This document shows positions 34,529 to 43,155 of a stretch of DNA of 64,000 nt, piece by piece. The position numbers and the translations under genes were made by a program. The notes beneath the pieces are model-generated. The model saw only the letters and a list, made by a program, of their open reading frames with translations. It made no database searches and was not told where the DNA came from. The stretch spans positions 29,901 through 93,900 of the forward strand of contig JAEXEN010000007.1 in the NCBI GenBank assembly GCA_023400985.1. Reading direction: 5' to 3'. Numbering within the stretch: position 1 is the first letter of the stretch; each line of letters opens with the position of its first letter. Source of the stretch: Bacillota bacterium (GTDB lineage: Bacteria > Bacillota > Clostridia > Christensenellales > CAG-138).

Positions 34529-35725
34529 TTATATAGGCCGTCCTCCTTTTGCCAATTCTCTTGCTATTATTGATACGTCATAATCCATGTTGAATAACCT
34601 TTTAAATCTTGATTCCATCAGCTTCATATCAAACCGAAGTGCATAAAAATATTCCGCAAACTCTTCAATTGTGGATAGGCCGACAACATCTAAATAAATC
34701 CGCTCAACATCAGCAAGGTAATTGTTAGTTTTTCGGATAAGAGGATAATCTTTCAATCCATAATGGACTAAATTACGCAGACTACGTGCGAATTCACGTA
34801 AGCTCTCTTTGCGGTCAAAGCCACTAAAATCTAATAATGATTCTAATAGCGCTTTGGTCGAACCATTCGAATAAGTTATCAGGTTGTCAAAGCTATCTAG
34901 AACCTCGTCGTAACGAATAGAATATATTTTAGCAAAAAAACACAACCATAACGGATCATCAACGCAACTATCAACATGCAAAACCTCATCAAACAACAAA
35001 TTAATAAAGCTAACATAAGAATGCATTAGAAGCAGACGTACGCATATGGATGGTGTTACATTTAGCTTTTTTATTATTGCTTCAACGGTATAGTCAAAAC
35101 ATTCAATGGATATTCTTTCAGCAGCAGACTCGCGAAAAGGGTTTTTAACCTGATTGATATTTCCTTCCGCCATTGGTTGCAAAGAGCTCACAATTGATGA
35201 TACAAACTTAGCATAATCTCTGGCTTTTTCGCCGAGTAGCCATGTGCTCTCGCTAAACTCATCAGTCATGTGATAACAAAATACATTAGTTCCGAGGAAA
35301 AGTGCTCTGTTACCCTTAATTCTATAGACCAAACTGATGTTGTAATTGAATGGGAATTCTTTGTTTATTGATTCTATGATTCGCTTAGCTTTATTTTCAT
35401 AGCTGCCGAATTTATTATATATGTGTATACTATTTCTGACTTTCTCTAAATGAATAAAAAAGTCAGAATCATATTCTTGCCTCAGTTCTTGCAGTTCACC
35501 CTGTTGCTCTTCAATGATATTTAGAGCTTCATAAGCAATTGTAGAAAACTCCTGTATAATATTGGTTACGATAAATGTCTGATACCCATTGATTACCCCA
35601 TACCGAACGGGTTCTCTCATGTAGTTTGGTATATCGGCGTGAAATTTTTCGAAAACATCAACTATACATTTGCAATCTAACCCCAGCATTGCCAAGGTGT
35701 TTAATACTTGTTGTGGGGTTTTCAT
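34529..35725 (-). CDS. Large alpha-helical protein, possible HEPN-type domain
   Basis: 398 residues, strongly helical and low in GC. Near the C-terminus FARSLRNLVHYGL has the Arg-x6-His arrangement of HEPN RNase domains, following a long helix typical of that fold. No other domain is recognised. HEPN proteins are common as toxins or defence effectors, but a paired antitoxin is not visible. The start at 35725 is preceded by AGGAG. It is flanked by repeat E on its 3' side and a strong hairpin (35822-35849) on its 5' side. Confidence 0.6.
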   Translation of the reverse strand: MKTPQQVLNTLAMLGLDCKCIVDVFEKFHADIPNYMREPVRYGVINGYQTFIVTNIIQEFSTIAYEALNIIEEQQGELQELRQEYDSDFFIHLEKVRNSIHIYNKFGSYENKAKRIIESINKEFPFNYNISLVYRIKGNRALFLGTNVFCYHMTDEFSESTWLLGEKARDYAKFVSSIVSSLQPMAEGNINQVKNPFRESAAERISIECFDYTVEAIIKKLNVTPSICVRLLLMHSYVSFINLLFDEVLHVDSCVDDPLWLCFFAKIYSIRYDEVLDSFDNLITYSNGSTKALLESLLDFSGFDRKESLREFARSLRNLVHYGLKDYPLIRKTNNYLADVERIYLDVVGLSTIEEFAEYFYALRFDMKLMESRFKRLFNMDYDVSIIARELAKGGRPI

Positions 35726-35821
35726 ACTTTTCTCCTTAATATGACAAAGCCTACATTCATTTATCTAAACCATAGCAGACTCTCTGTGAAGTAAGCTTCC
35801 ATTTTAACAGCACGCTCTCCT

Positions 35822-35849
35822 GCTTCGCGTTATTGCTATAACGCGAAGC
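35822..35849. repeat. 12-bp perfect hairpin at the 5' edge of the cassette region
   Basis: GCTTCGCGTTAT (35822-35833), loop TGCT, and exact complement (35838-35849). There is no T-run, so it is not a typical terminator. The piece CGCGTTA recurs in repeat D (CTCGCGTTACGC). 35850-36200 contains no gene I can support. Confidence 0.65.
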
Positions 35850-36202
35850 TCAGCTTGCCCCCAAAAGCCATGCTCCCAGTGTTGGATTTAGACATATTAT
35901 ACCAAAGTTTGTTAAAAATTTATAGCTAATTTAAACTTACAGTTAATTGATGATGTTGAGCCGTTATATGGCTTTCTAGAACAGCCGCAGGCCCCACGAC
36001 GCTTTACACTACAAAACGCCCTGTGCAGACGAAAAATCCTTTTATTCCCGCCCTCGAAATTAAAATCTATCAAGACAAATGGGTTCGAATTATATGGATT
36101 TTGATTTTTGCCAATCGATTTAGACTTTTTATTCATGGCGTGTCCGATTAACGGAACAAGAGCATCTAGCAAAAACGTCCTATCTTAGGTTTTTTTAGAA
36201 AA

Positions 36203-36248
36203 GCAACGGTCCCAATTCGGACAAGAGAGTTCGAATTGGAACCGTTGT
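36203..36248. repeat. Long inverted repeat in front of the sdpR-like gene
   Basis: CAACGGTCCCAATTCG (36204-36219) pairs with CGAATTGGAACCGTTG (36232-36247) with one mismatch around a ~12-base loop. It lies 43 bases before the start codon. It could be an operator for the adjacent ArsR-type autorepressor, or a terminator acting leftwards. Confidence 0.6.
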
Positions 36249-36290
36249 TCAATTTAGAAAATAATCTAAATAGAGTATGGTGGTATTAAG

Positions 36291-36575
36291 TTGGGCTTTG
36301 CGGAAACCTTTATGGCCTTATCGGACCCTGTTAGGCGTGAAATTCTAATTATATTGAAAAAAGACAGGGCATCGGCCGGAGAAATCAGCCAACATTTTGA
36401 GATGACCGGCGCAACGATTTCCTATCATCTTTCGCAACTAAAAAAGGCGGGCCTTGTTTTTGAAACGAGATATAAGAACTTTATTTATTATGAGTTAAAC
36501 ACCTCGATTTTTGAAGAAGCTATGCTCTGGTTGGCCCAGTTTAGGGGAGGAAAACTTGATGAAAGCGAAAAGTAA
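36291..36575 (+). CDS. sdpR: ArsR/SdpR-family autorepressor
   Basis: 94 residues with a TTG start seven bases after GGTGG. The winged-helix core is LSDPVRREILIILKKDRASA, then GEISQHFEMTGATISYHLSQ and YKNFIYYELNTS. It has no metal-binding Cys motif, as in SdpR. In B. subtilis SdpR represses sdpRI and is sequestered at the membrane by SdpI bound to the SdpC toxin. The sdpI-like gene overlaps its 3' end by 17 bases, but no sdpC is seen. Confidence 0.85.
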   Translation: MGFAETFMALSDPVRREILIILKKDRASAGEISQHFEMTGATISYHLSQLKKAGLVFETRYKNFIYYELNTSIFEEAMLWLAQFRGGKLDESEK

Positions 36576-37224
36576 CTATTTCGTAATGGTGATGTCATCT
36601 ATTGTTTGCTTATTACCAGTTATACTGTCGCTCGGAATTTACAACGAGCTGCCTGATAAAATTGCAATCCATTGGGATAGCGCAGGAAATCCTGATAATT
36701 ATGCCTCTAAAGCCTTTGTTGCTGTAGGGCTGCCGTTTCTATTTGTGGCTATTAATATCTGTGTCAACTTTTACTTGCGCAATGCGCCTAAGCGCGCGAA
36801 TGCTTCAGCTGTGGTCATAGTAATGGCATCGTGGCTTTGCCCGCTCGTATCGATGATCTTGGTGCCGATAACACTGTTTATTTCCATGGGTGCAAGTATA
36901 CCTATATCTTTTATCGGCCCGGTATTAGCGGGCGTTGCTTTGATTGTATTTGGCAACTACTTGCCGAAAAGCAGGCAGAATTATGTGGTCGGGATAAAGT
37001 TGCCGTGAACGCTTAATAACGTTGATAACTGGAACAAGACGCACCGGATGGCGGGGTATCTGTGGATTTTAGGCGGGATAGCTTTTATTGTCGGCTCCTT
37101 TTTATTTCTTGGAAGTTCTGTTTGGGGTGTTTTTTCTTTAGCGATCATAGCTGCTTATACTTGCGCCGCGATTCTACTCCTACTTACTCTACAAAAGGCA
37201 AGGCGAAGACAAACAAGATCATAA
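36559..37224 (+). pseudogene. sdpI: SdpI-like (DUF1648) immunity/signal membrane protein with in-frame TGA
   Basis: The ATG at 36559 has GGAGG eight bases upstream. DUF1648 is clear: PDKIAIHWDSAGNPDNYASK. Six helices follow, then the SdpI signature GNYLPKSRQNYVVGIKLP ends at TGA (37006-37008). In the same frame the family sequence continues without gap (TLNNVDNWNKTHRMAGYLWI) to a natural stop at 37224. Relatives have Trp at the stop, so one base change (TGG to TGA) truncates the protein to ~149 residues. Without readthrough it lacks the last two or three helices. Confidence 0.8.
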
Positions 37225-37596
37225 TGACTAAAAAGTAGTTTTATGAAAGAGAAGTGCTATGATTCAAACTCAGCTTCCATTCATTTGTTTTGCAGCCGTA
37301 TGTATAAAAGCAGACGACTGTAGTCGACATTGCAATATAGAACTCTAAATAGACATGGAAGCAGATGCCCCGATTCCAGGCAAATAAGGAGATTGACATT
37401 TGGACACATGGGTTCGAAAGTGGTAAAAATCTCATTTTCGTTTATCAGAATGAGAGGTTTTGGTATTTGATGTCCAGTTTGTGCAAAAAATAGATAAACT
37501 AAAAAACGCCTGTGCTTAGGCGTTTTTGACGTGTGAAAGGGGTCGTTATTTGGAACGTCCAGCTTTTTTGTTCCAAATCTCGACCCCCGATTCAAA
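37225..37596. other. Gene-free stretch with terminator beside tRNA-Glu
   Basis: No frame has a convincing start. 37502-37527 is a terminator hairpin. The piece around 37340-37490 looks like non-coding island DNA. Confidence 0.4.
37502..37528. terminator. Intrinsic terminator
   Basis: AAAAACGCCT (37502-37511) and its complement ending in five T (37518-37527) enclose a 6-base loop. The A and T tracts allow use in both directions. It may serve sdpRI from the left and tRNA-Glu from the right. Confidence 0.8.
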
Positions 37597-37672
37597 TGGT
37601 ACCCGGTAGGGGAGTCGAACCCCTGTTCCCGCCGTGAGAGGGCGGTGTCCTAGGCCACTAGACGAACCGAGC
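37597..37672 (-). tRNA. tRNA-Glu(CTC)
   Basis: Read on the minus strand: acceptor GCTCGGT pairs with ACCGGGT (G-T pairs tolerated), and CCA is encoded. The anticodon stem-loop CCGCC-CTCTCAC-GGCGG gives anticodon CTC. The T-arm is AGGGG-TTCGACT-CCCCT. The 3' end faces the AT-rich island on the left, the usual orientation for integration at a tRNA. Confidence 0.95.
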
Positions 37673-37749
37673 AAAATTGTTACGCACGTTCTATTATACC
37701 GAAAAACGGTGCGTTGTCAATTGCGAATTTCATGAGGGATCGTGTGCTT

Positions 37750-38187
37750 TCACTCGATCGCCAAAAGCTTCACGGCGCTTGCGGCGGGGATTTCGCCGAG
37801 GCGCTTCAATACGTCTTCGAAGGGTACTGAAACATGCGTCGCGTCGAGCGAGATCACCACGTTCGCCTGCGAGTTGATGGGGAGGCTTTGCGTGATCGTG
37901 AGTATGTTCGCGCCTAATGCGCTGAGCGCGTTGAGCGTTTCGCTCAATGCGCCCTTTTCGTGGCGCAGCATCATGGAGAGCACGGCTTTTTTGCAGGCGG
38001 TATCCTCGTTGGGAGCGAAAATGTAGTCCTTATACTTATAATAGGTGCTGCGCGAAATGCCCGCGAGCCGCGCCGCTTCGCTCACTTCCTTCACGGTTCC
38101 GGCGTCGAGCATGGCGCGCGCTTGGAGCACCTTTTCGTAATAGTCGGGAAGTATTCGCTTGTCTACGATCAAGTATTGGCTTTGCAT
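37750..38187 (-). CDS. HTH-ACT domain protein (UPF0735/PheB-like), likely threonine-pathway regulator
   Basis: 145 residues from the ATG at 38187, eight bases after GGAG. An N-terminal helix-turn-helix is visible (VSEAARLAGISRSTYYKYKD). A C-terminal ACT domain (HEKGALSETLNALSALGANI, then LTITQSLPIN) normally binds an amino acid. It overlaps the 3' end of thrB by 19 bases, so it is in the thrC-thrB transcript. This suggests feedback sensing of threonine or another aspartate-family amino acid; DNA binding is inferred from the HTH. Confidence 0.85.
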   Translation of the reverse strand: MQSQYLIVDKRILPDYYEKVLQARAMLDAGTVKEVSEAARLAGISRSTYYKYKDYIFAPNEDTACKKAVLSMMLRHEKGALSETLNALSALGANILTITQSLPINSQANVVISLDATHVSVPFEDVLKRLGEIPAASAVKLLAIE

Positions 38188-39071
38188 GGTGCTGTCTCCA
38201 GAAGAATGGCCCCCTCGTGATCGATACTCAGAGGGATGGCGCGCCAGGCATGCGGTAAACCGGCAATAAGCCCTTTCATGCGTTCGGGGAAGCTTTCGCC
38301 GCGGTACACGCACATGCAGGCGGAGCCGGAGCCGCTGATGTAGAACGCCGTGCAGCCCGCGTCATGCGCAAGGCCTCTCACGGTTTCATAATCGGGGATG
38401 AGCTTTGCGCGGTAGGGCTGGTGCAGCCTGTCGTCGAGCGCGGCGGTGATGAGGGGATCGTCGCCCTGTTCGAGCGCTTTTAACAGTACGCCTATGCGCG
38501 AGAGGTTAAATACCGCGTCGCTCAAGGGGACGGTTTTCGGGAGCGCCGCACGCGCCGCCTGCGTGGAGATCTCAAAATCCGGCACCAGCGCGAGGAAGCG
38601 AAGCGACGGGTCTACCTCATAGCGCGTCATGTTGGGAACGCCGTTTTGCACCATACTTGCGGTAAAGCCGCCGAAGAGCGCCGCCGCCACGTTATCGGGA
38701 TGGCCTTCGAGCTCGGTCGCGAGCGAAAAGAGAGTGGATTTGCTGAGCTTCGCACCGTGCGCGGCGTTGCCCGCCAGAAGCCCCGCCACGATCAGCGCGG
38801 CCGAGGAGCCAAGGCCCCGCGACGCGGGTATCTCCGAGTCGATGCGGACGCCGAGGTTTTGAAAGGGTATACCAAGCCTCGACAGTACCTTCTTGTAGGC
38901 GACTACCGCGAGGTTATCTTCTGTTTTGTAAGCGTCGTCGCAGCCTTCTATTTTCAGGCCGTCCTCGTCCTCCCAAAAGCAAAGGGTGGCGTATAGGGAT
39001 ACCGCGAGGCCCAGGCTATCGAAGCCCGGGCCGAAATTGGCCGTAGACGCGGGAACTTTCACTCTTACCAT
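38169..39071 (-). CDS. thrB: Homoserine kinase
   Basis: 300 residues, GHMP kinase family. The N-terminal VKVPASTANFGPGFDSLGLA, the ATP-binding PASRGLGSSAA and a C-terminal YISGSGSACMCVY are the three family motifs. It phosphorylates homoserine to O-phosphohomoserine, the substrate of ThrC. Its start overlaps the end of thrC by 7 bases. Confidence 0.95.
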   Translation of the reverse strand: MVRVKVPASTANFGPGFDSLGLAVSLYATLCFWEDEDGLKIEGCDDAYKTEDNLAVVAYKKVLSRLGIPFQNLGVRIDSEIPASRGLGSSAALIVAGLLAGNAAHGAKLSKSTLFSLATELEGHPDNVAAALFGGFTASMVQNGVPNMTRYEVDPSLRFLALVPDFEISTQAARAALPKTVPLSDAVFNLSRIGVLLKALEQGDDPLITAALDDRLHQPYRAKLIPDYETVRGLAHDAGCTAFYISGSGSACMCVYRGESFPERMKGLIAGLPHAWRAIPLSIDHEGAILLETAPCKANT

Positions 39072-40540
39072 ACTGCTTGTTCCGCCTTTCTCAGGATATA
39101 GCTTTCCATGTCGTCTAAGTTTACCACATCCTTGTGCCTCTGCGGAATATCCCTAAGCGACGTCAGCGCTTTCGGCGCGGTAAAATTTGAAATTTCTTCG
39201 AGCCGCGCGATTGCGTCAAATTCGTTTTCGGGCGAGGTTCCCTCTAACGCTTGAAGTACGGCGGCTGGGAATTTGAAAGGGGACGCGGTGCTCAAAACCA
39301 CTGCGGGCGAGGCACTTTTTTCGGTTTTTTGGTATTGCCAAAGCGCATGGAACGCCACGGCGGTATGCGTGTCGCAAAGGTAACGGTTTTCAAGAAATAC
39401 GCGGCGGACGGAGGACAGGCATTCTTCCTCATCGCAGCGGGCGGGGAAGAATTCCTTTTGGAGCGCGCTGAGCTCAGTGGGGCCGATCTCGTAAAAGCCC
39501 TTGCTTTTGAGGTTTTCCATATAGCCCGCCGTTTTTTCGCCGCAGATAAGGTACAAAAGCCTTTCGAGGTTGCTCGATATCAAAATATCCATGCTCGGCG
39601 AGGCGGTCTTATAGAACGCGCGGCGGCGGTCGTATTTGCCGGTCGTGAGAAAATCCGTCAGCACATCGTTCATGTTGGAGGCGCACACGAGCCTGCCCAC
39701 GGGCAAGCCCATTTTTTTGGCGAAATACCCGGCGAGGATGTTGCCGAAATTACCGGTTGGCACCGCGAAATCAGCCGTTTCTCCCGCTTTCAGCACACCT
39801 GCGTTCACGAGGTCGATATAGGCCTTGTAATAGTACATGATCTGCGGGACGAGCCTGCCGATGTTGATGGAATTGGCGCTTGATAGCGTTAAGCCGAGCT
39901 TATCGAGCTTTTCCTTTGCCGAAGCGCTTGTAAAGATTGTTTTCACGCCCGTTTGCGCGTCGTCAAAATTGCCGCGTACCGCGCATACGGCAACGTTTTT
40001 GCCCTTTTGCGCGGTCATCTGCCTTTGCTGTATAGGGCTCACGCCGCCTTCGGGGTAAAATACCGCGATGCGCGTGCCCTCCACGTCACAAAAGCCTTCT
40101 AAAGCAGCTTTGCCCGTGTCGCCGCTCGTGGCGGTGAGGATAAGCATCTCTTTTTGCACGCCGAGCTTTTTTCGCGCGGCGGATATTAGGCGCGGCAGCA
40201 CAGAAAGCGCCACGTCCTTAAACGCCTGCGTAGGCCCGCGGAAAAGCTCCAGCACATACGGCCCGTTTAAGGGCACAAGCGGCGTGATGTCGGACGTTTC
40301 AAAACGCCCAATATAGGAAGCGTCGATGAGTTCGCTTATTTCCTCCGCGCCAAGCTCGTCAAAATACGCGCCGAGTATCTTTTTGGCAATGCAGAGCGCG
40401 TCGAGCGCCAACAAATTCTCGACGGGCAGATACGGAAAGGATGCGGGCATGTAAAGCCCGCCGTCGGGCGCGATACCGTTCAAAACGGCCTGTAAGCCGG
40501 TTGCCGTAAGCGACCTGTTCCGCGTGCTGAAGTAGAGCAT
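39065..40540 (-). CDS. thrC: Threonine synthase
   Basis: 491 residues from the ATG at 40540, seven bases after GGAGAGG. The PLP-Lys is in FRGPTQAFKDVALSVL. The phosphate-binding loop PTGNFGNILAGYFAKKMGLP and TATSGDTGKAALEG are intact. It is the long (E. coli-like) type with the N-terminal lobe STRNRSLTATGLQAVLNGIAP. It converts O-phosphohomoserine to threonine. First gene of thrC-thrB-ACT, divergent from hom-lysC-asd. Confidence 0.95.
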   Translation of the reverse strand: MLYFSTRNRSLTATGLQAVLNGIAPDGGLYMPASFPYLPVENLLALDALCIAKKILGAYFDELGAEEISELIDASYIGRFETSDITPLVPLNGPYVLELFRGPTQAFKDVALSVLPRLISAARKKLGVQKEMLILTATSGDTGKAALEGFCDVEGTRIAVFYPEGGVSPIQQRQMTAQKGKNVAVCAVRGNFDDAQTGVKTIFTSASAKEKLDKLGLTLSSANSINIGRLVPQIMYYYKAYIDLVNAGVLKAGETADFAVPTGNFGNILAGYFAKKMGLPVGRLVCASNMNDVLTDFLTTGKYDRRRAFYKTASPSMDILISSNLERLLYLICGEKTAGYMENLKSKGFYEIGPTELSALQKEFFPARCDEEECLSSVRRVFLENRYLCDTHTAVAFHALWQYQKTEKSASPAVVLSTASPFKFPAAVLQALEGTSPENEFDAIARLEEISNFTAPKALTSLRDIPQRHKDVVNLDDMESYILRKAEQAVW

Positions 40541-40583
40541 ATACATTCCTCTCCAAATTTCGACTTGCTTTTCACTTGATATT

Positions 40584-40618
40584 ATGATACATTGTTTTCG
40601 TTTTAAACACAAGTGTTT
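40584..40618 (-). promoter_or_regulatory. Predicted thrC promoter with overlapping near-palindrome
   Basis: On the minus strand -35 TTGTGT (40612-40607) and -10 TATCAT (40589-40584) have a 17-base spacer. The -35 sits inside a near-palindrome AAACACAAGTGTTT (40605-40618), a possible operator shared with the divergent hom operon. Confidence 0.5.
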
Positions 40619-40645
40619 TTATTCCAAGGACATACGGAGGCTTTT

Positions 40646-41800
40646 GTGAAGATCGCACTGTTGGGTTACGGAACCGTGGGGAGCGGCGCGTACGATGTGC
40701 TGGCCGCTTTTCCCGAAATAGAAGTGAAACGCGTGCTCGTGCGGCATGCGCGCGCCTGCGGTGCGTTTGAGATGACCGCGGACTTTAGCGATATTTTGAA
40801 CGATCCCGAAATATCGCTCGTGGCGGATGTCATGGGCGGTACGGAACCGGCGAGAAGCTATGTGCTTTCGGCCATAAAGGCGGGGAAGCATGCGGTGAGC
40901 GCCAATAAGGAGCTTATCTGTCTTTCTTATCAAGAGCTTTCTTCCGCCGCGGCAAAAAACGGCGTGTGCCTGAGGCATACCGCGTGCGCGGGCGGCGGCA
41001 TACAATGGCTATATAATCTCGAACGCGCCATGCGCTGCGACGATATTATGGAGATAGGCGGTATCATGAACGGTACCTCCAACTATATTTTGGACACTAT
41101 GCAAAAGGGTATGGATTTCGACGCGGCTTTAAAGCAAGCGCAAGCGCTCGGGTATGCGGAGGCGGATCCAAGCGCGGATATCGACGGGCTCGACGCTGCA
41201 AGGAAATGCGCCGTTTCCGCAAACATGGCGTTTCAAACGGCAGTTCGCGAAAGCGAAATGGACGTAGCGGGCATACGTTTTGCCGAGCGCGGCGATATCG
41301 AATTCGGTATTGAGCGCAAAATGGTTTTGAAACTAAAGGTTCGCGCCGCGCGGGCGCAAAACGCCGTGAGCGCGTATGCGGAACCTTGCTTTGTGAGCGT
41401 TGCTTCACAGGAGGCTCATGTGCCCGATAACTATAACCTTTTGAGCTTCGTGGGGAAGCGTCTCAAAAAGCAGAGCTTTTTTGGCCAAGGTGCGGGGAAG
41501 CTGCCCACGGGCGTCACCGTGGCGCAGGATATTTTGGATATCGCCCGCGGCCTTGTGCAGCCGCCCGAAAACGGGTTTCGGCCGTTAAGCGTCAACAATA
41601 AAACCGCCGTGCACCGCTATTATGTGCGTTCGTGTGCGGAAGCATCGCACGAGGCGCTTATTGGGCTTGCGTGCGAGCAAATTTTGATGGGGAAATGCCG
41701 CGCGTACATCACAAAACCGATTTCGGTTCACGCGATGCACGCGCTTGCGAAAAATTTAAGGGAGGCTGACCCGCGGCTCTTTTTTGCGGGAATGGATTAA
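40646..41800 (+). CDS. hom: Homoserine dehydrogenase
   Basis: 384 residues with a GTG start five bases after a perfect GGAGG. The Rossmann motif is ALLGYGTVGSGAYDVL. The catalytic-domain signature GIMNGTSNYILDTMQKGMDF and EADPSADIDGLDAARK is intact. The length and the C-terminal ~80 residues suggest only a short regulatory extension, not a clear full ACT domain. It reduces aspartate semialdehyde to homoserine. First gene of hom-lysC-asd. Confidence 0.94.
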   Translation: MKIALLGYGTVGSGAYDVLAAFPEIEVKRVLVRHARACGAFEMTADFSDILNDPEISLVADVMGGTEPARSYVLSAIKAGKHAVSANKELICLSYQELSSAAAKNGVCLRHTACAGGGIQWLYNLERAMRCDDIMEIGGIMNGTSNYILDTMQKGMDFDAALKQAQALGYAEADPSADIDGLDAARKCAVSANMAFQTAVRESEMDVAGIRFAERGDIEFGIERKMVLKLKVRAARAQNAVSAYAEPCFVSVASQEAHVPDNYNLLSFVGKRLKKQSFFGQGAGKLPTGVTVAQDILDIARGLVQPPENGFRPLSVNNKTAVHRYYVRSCAEASHEALIGLACEQILMGKCRAYITKPISVHAMHALAKNLREADPRLFFAGMD

Positions 41801-41803
41801 GGT

Positions 41804-43126
41804 ATGATCAAAGTAGCAAAATTCGGAGGTTCGTCGCTCGCGGATGCCGAGCAGTTCCAAAAGGTGAAAAAGATCGTGGAGAGCGACGAAACGCGCGCGG
41901 TGGTGGTGGTGTCCGCCCCCGGCAAGCGCTTTAAGGACGATCATAAAATCACGGATCTACTGTACCTTTGCCATGCGCACCTCAAATACGGCGTCTCGTA
42001 TGAGAGTATACTTTCTATGGCGGAGGAACGCTACCGCGGTATCAAGGAAGGTTGCCATCTTTCGCTCGACCTCAATGCGGAATTTTCCAAACTCAGGGCC
42101 GAGATGGACCGCGATATCCTCATCGACTACCTTGTTTCGCGCGGCGAGTATCTTGCGGCAAGGCTGGTGGCGGAGTACCTCGGCTTTACGTTTTTGGACG
42201 CGAAGGACTGGCTTTTTTTCAATTACAACGGTAAAGTGAACTATGAAAAAACGAACGAGCTTTTGCATGAGGCGCTTTTGAAGTACCGCCGCCTTGTGCT
42301 GCCCGGCTTTTACGGGGTCATGCCGGACGGGCGCATACGCGTGATGCCGCGCGGGGGCTCGGATATCACGGGCGCGATCGCCGCCGCGGCGGTGGATGCG
42401 AGCGTATACGAAAACTGGACGGACGTTTCGGGCATACTCATGGCCGATCCGCGCATCGTCGAGGACCCCAAATCCATCGAGCGCATCACCTACAGCGAGC
42501 TGCGCGAGCTTTCCTATATGGGGGCGGATGTGCTGCATGAGGAAACGGTATTCCCCGTGCGCGAAAAAAAGATACCCCTCAACATCAAAAACACCAACGC
42601 CCCCGAGGCGTCGGGCACCCTCATCCAGGAGGAATTCGGGGAGGAAAACGGCGAGGGCGCGCGGCGCTTCATCACCGGCATCTCGGGCCGTAAAAACTAC
42701 AGCATCATCACCATCTGCAAATCCCATATGTCGGGCGACGCGGGGGTATTGCGGCGCGTGGTGGAGATATTCGAGCATTACGGCGTGGGCATCGAGCACA
42801 TCCCATCGGGCATCGACAGCTTTTCCGTGGTCGTTTCCACCGAAAAGGTGAAAAACCGCATCTACGATATCATCTCCGAGATACGTTCCCGCGTAGAGCC
42901 GGATTCCGTGAAGATCACGGAAAACATATCGCTTGTGGCGGTGGTGGGACGAAGGATGGTGTACCGCCCTGGCATTTCGGGAAGGCTTTTTTGCACCATC
43001 GGCGAAAGCGATATCAACATCCGTATGATTGCGCAGGGACCGGAGGAGATCAGCATCGTGGTGGGCGTGGAAAACGCCGATTTTGAAAAGACCATACGCG
43101 TGCTCTACGACAGCTTCGTTAGATAA
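41804..43126 (+). CDS. lysC: Aspartate kinase
   Basis: 440 residues. The N-terminal VAKFGGSSLADAEQFQKVK and the RVMPRGGSDITGAIAAAAVD region form the kinase active site. Two ACT-type domains lie in the C-terminal ~150 residues (SGRKNYSIITICKSHMSGDA and RRMVYRPGISGRLFCTIGES), the usual site of lysine/threonine feedback. The start codon lies 3 bases after the hom stop, so translation is coupled. It makes aspartyl phosphate for Asd. Confidence 0.95.
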   Translation: MIKVAKFGGSSLADAEQFQKVKKIVESDETRAVVVVSAPGKRFKDDHKITDLLYLCHAHLKYGVSYESILSMAEERYRGIKEGCHLSLDLNAEFSKLRAEMDRDILIDYLVSRGEYLAARLVAEYLGFTFLDAKDWLFFNYNGKVNYEKTNELLHEALLKYRRLVLPGFYGVMPDGRIRVMPRGGSDITGAIAAAAVDASVYENWTDVSGILMADPRIVEDPKSIERITYSELRELSYMGADVLHEETVFPVREKKIPLNIKNTNAPEASGTLIQEEFGEENGEGARRFITGISGRKNYSIITICKSHMSGDAGVLRRVVEIFEHYGVGIEHIPSGIDSFSVVVSTEKVKNRIYDIISEIRSRVEPDSVKITENISLVAVVGRRMVYRPGISGRLFCTIGESDINIRMIAQGPEEISIVVGVENADFEKTIRVLYDSFVR

Positions 43127-43155
43127 GTTTGATGTGATTAAGGAGGTATAAGGGT

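Noticed and set aside
35912..36172. Possible small Cys-containing protein on the minus strand
   Set aside because: No ribosome-binding site, no homology recognised, and biased composition of AT-rich DNA.
36559..37224. Genetic code change with TGA read as Trp
   Set aside because: TGA ends several well-supported genes in the window (for example oppDF and phd), so a simple nonsense mutation is more likely.
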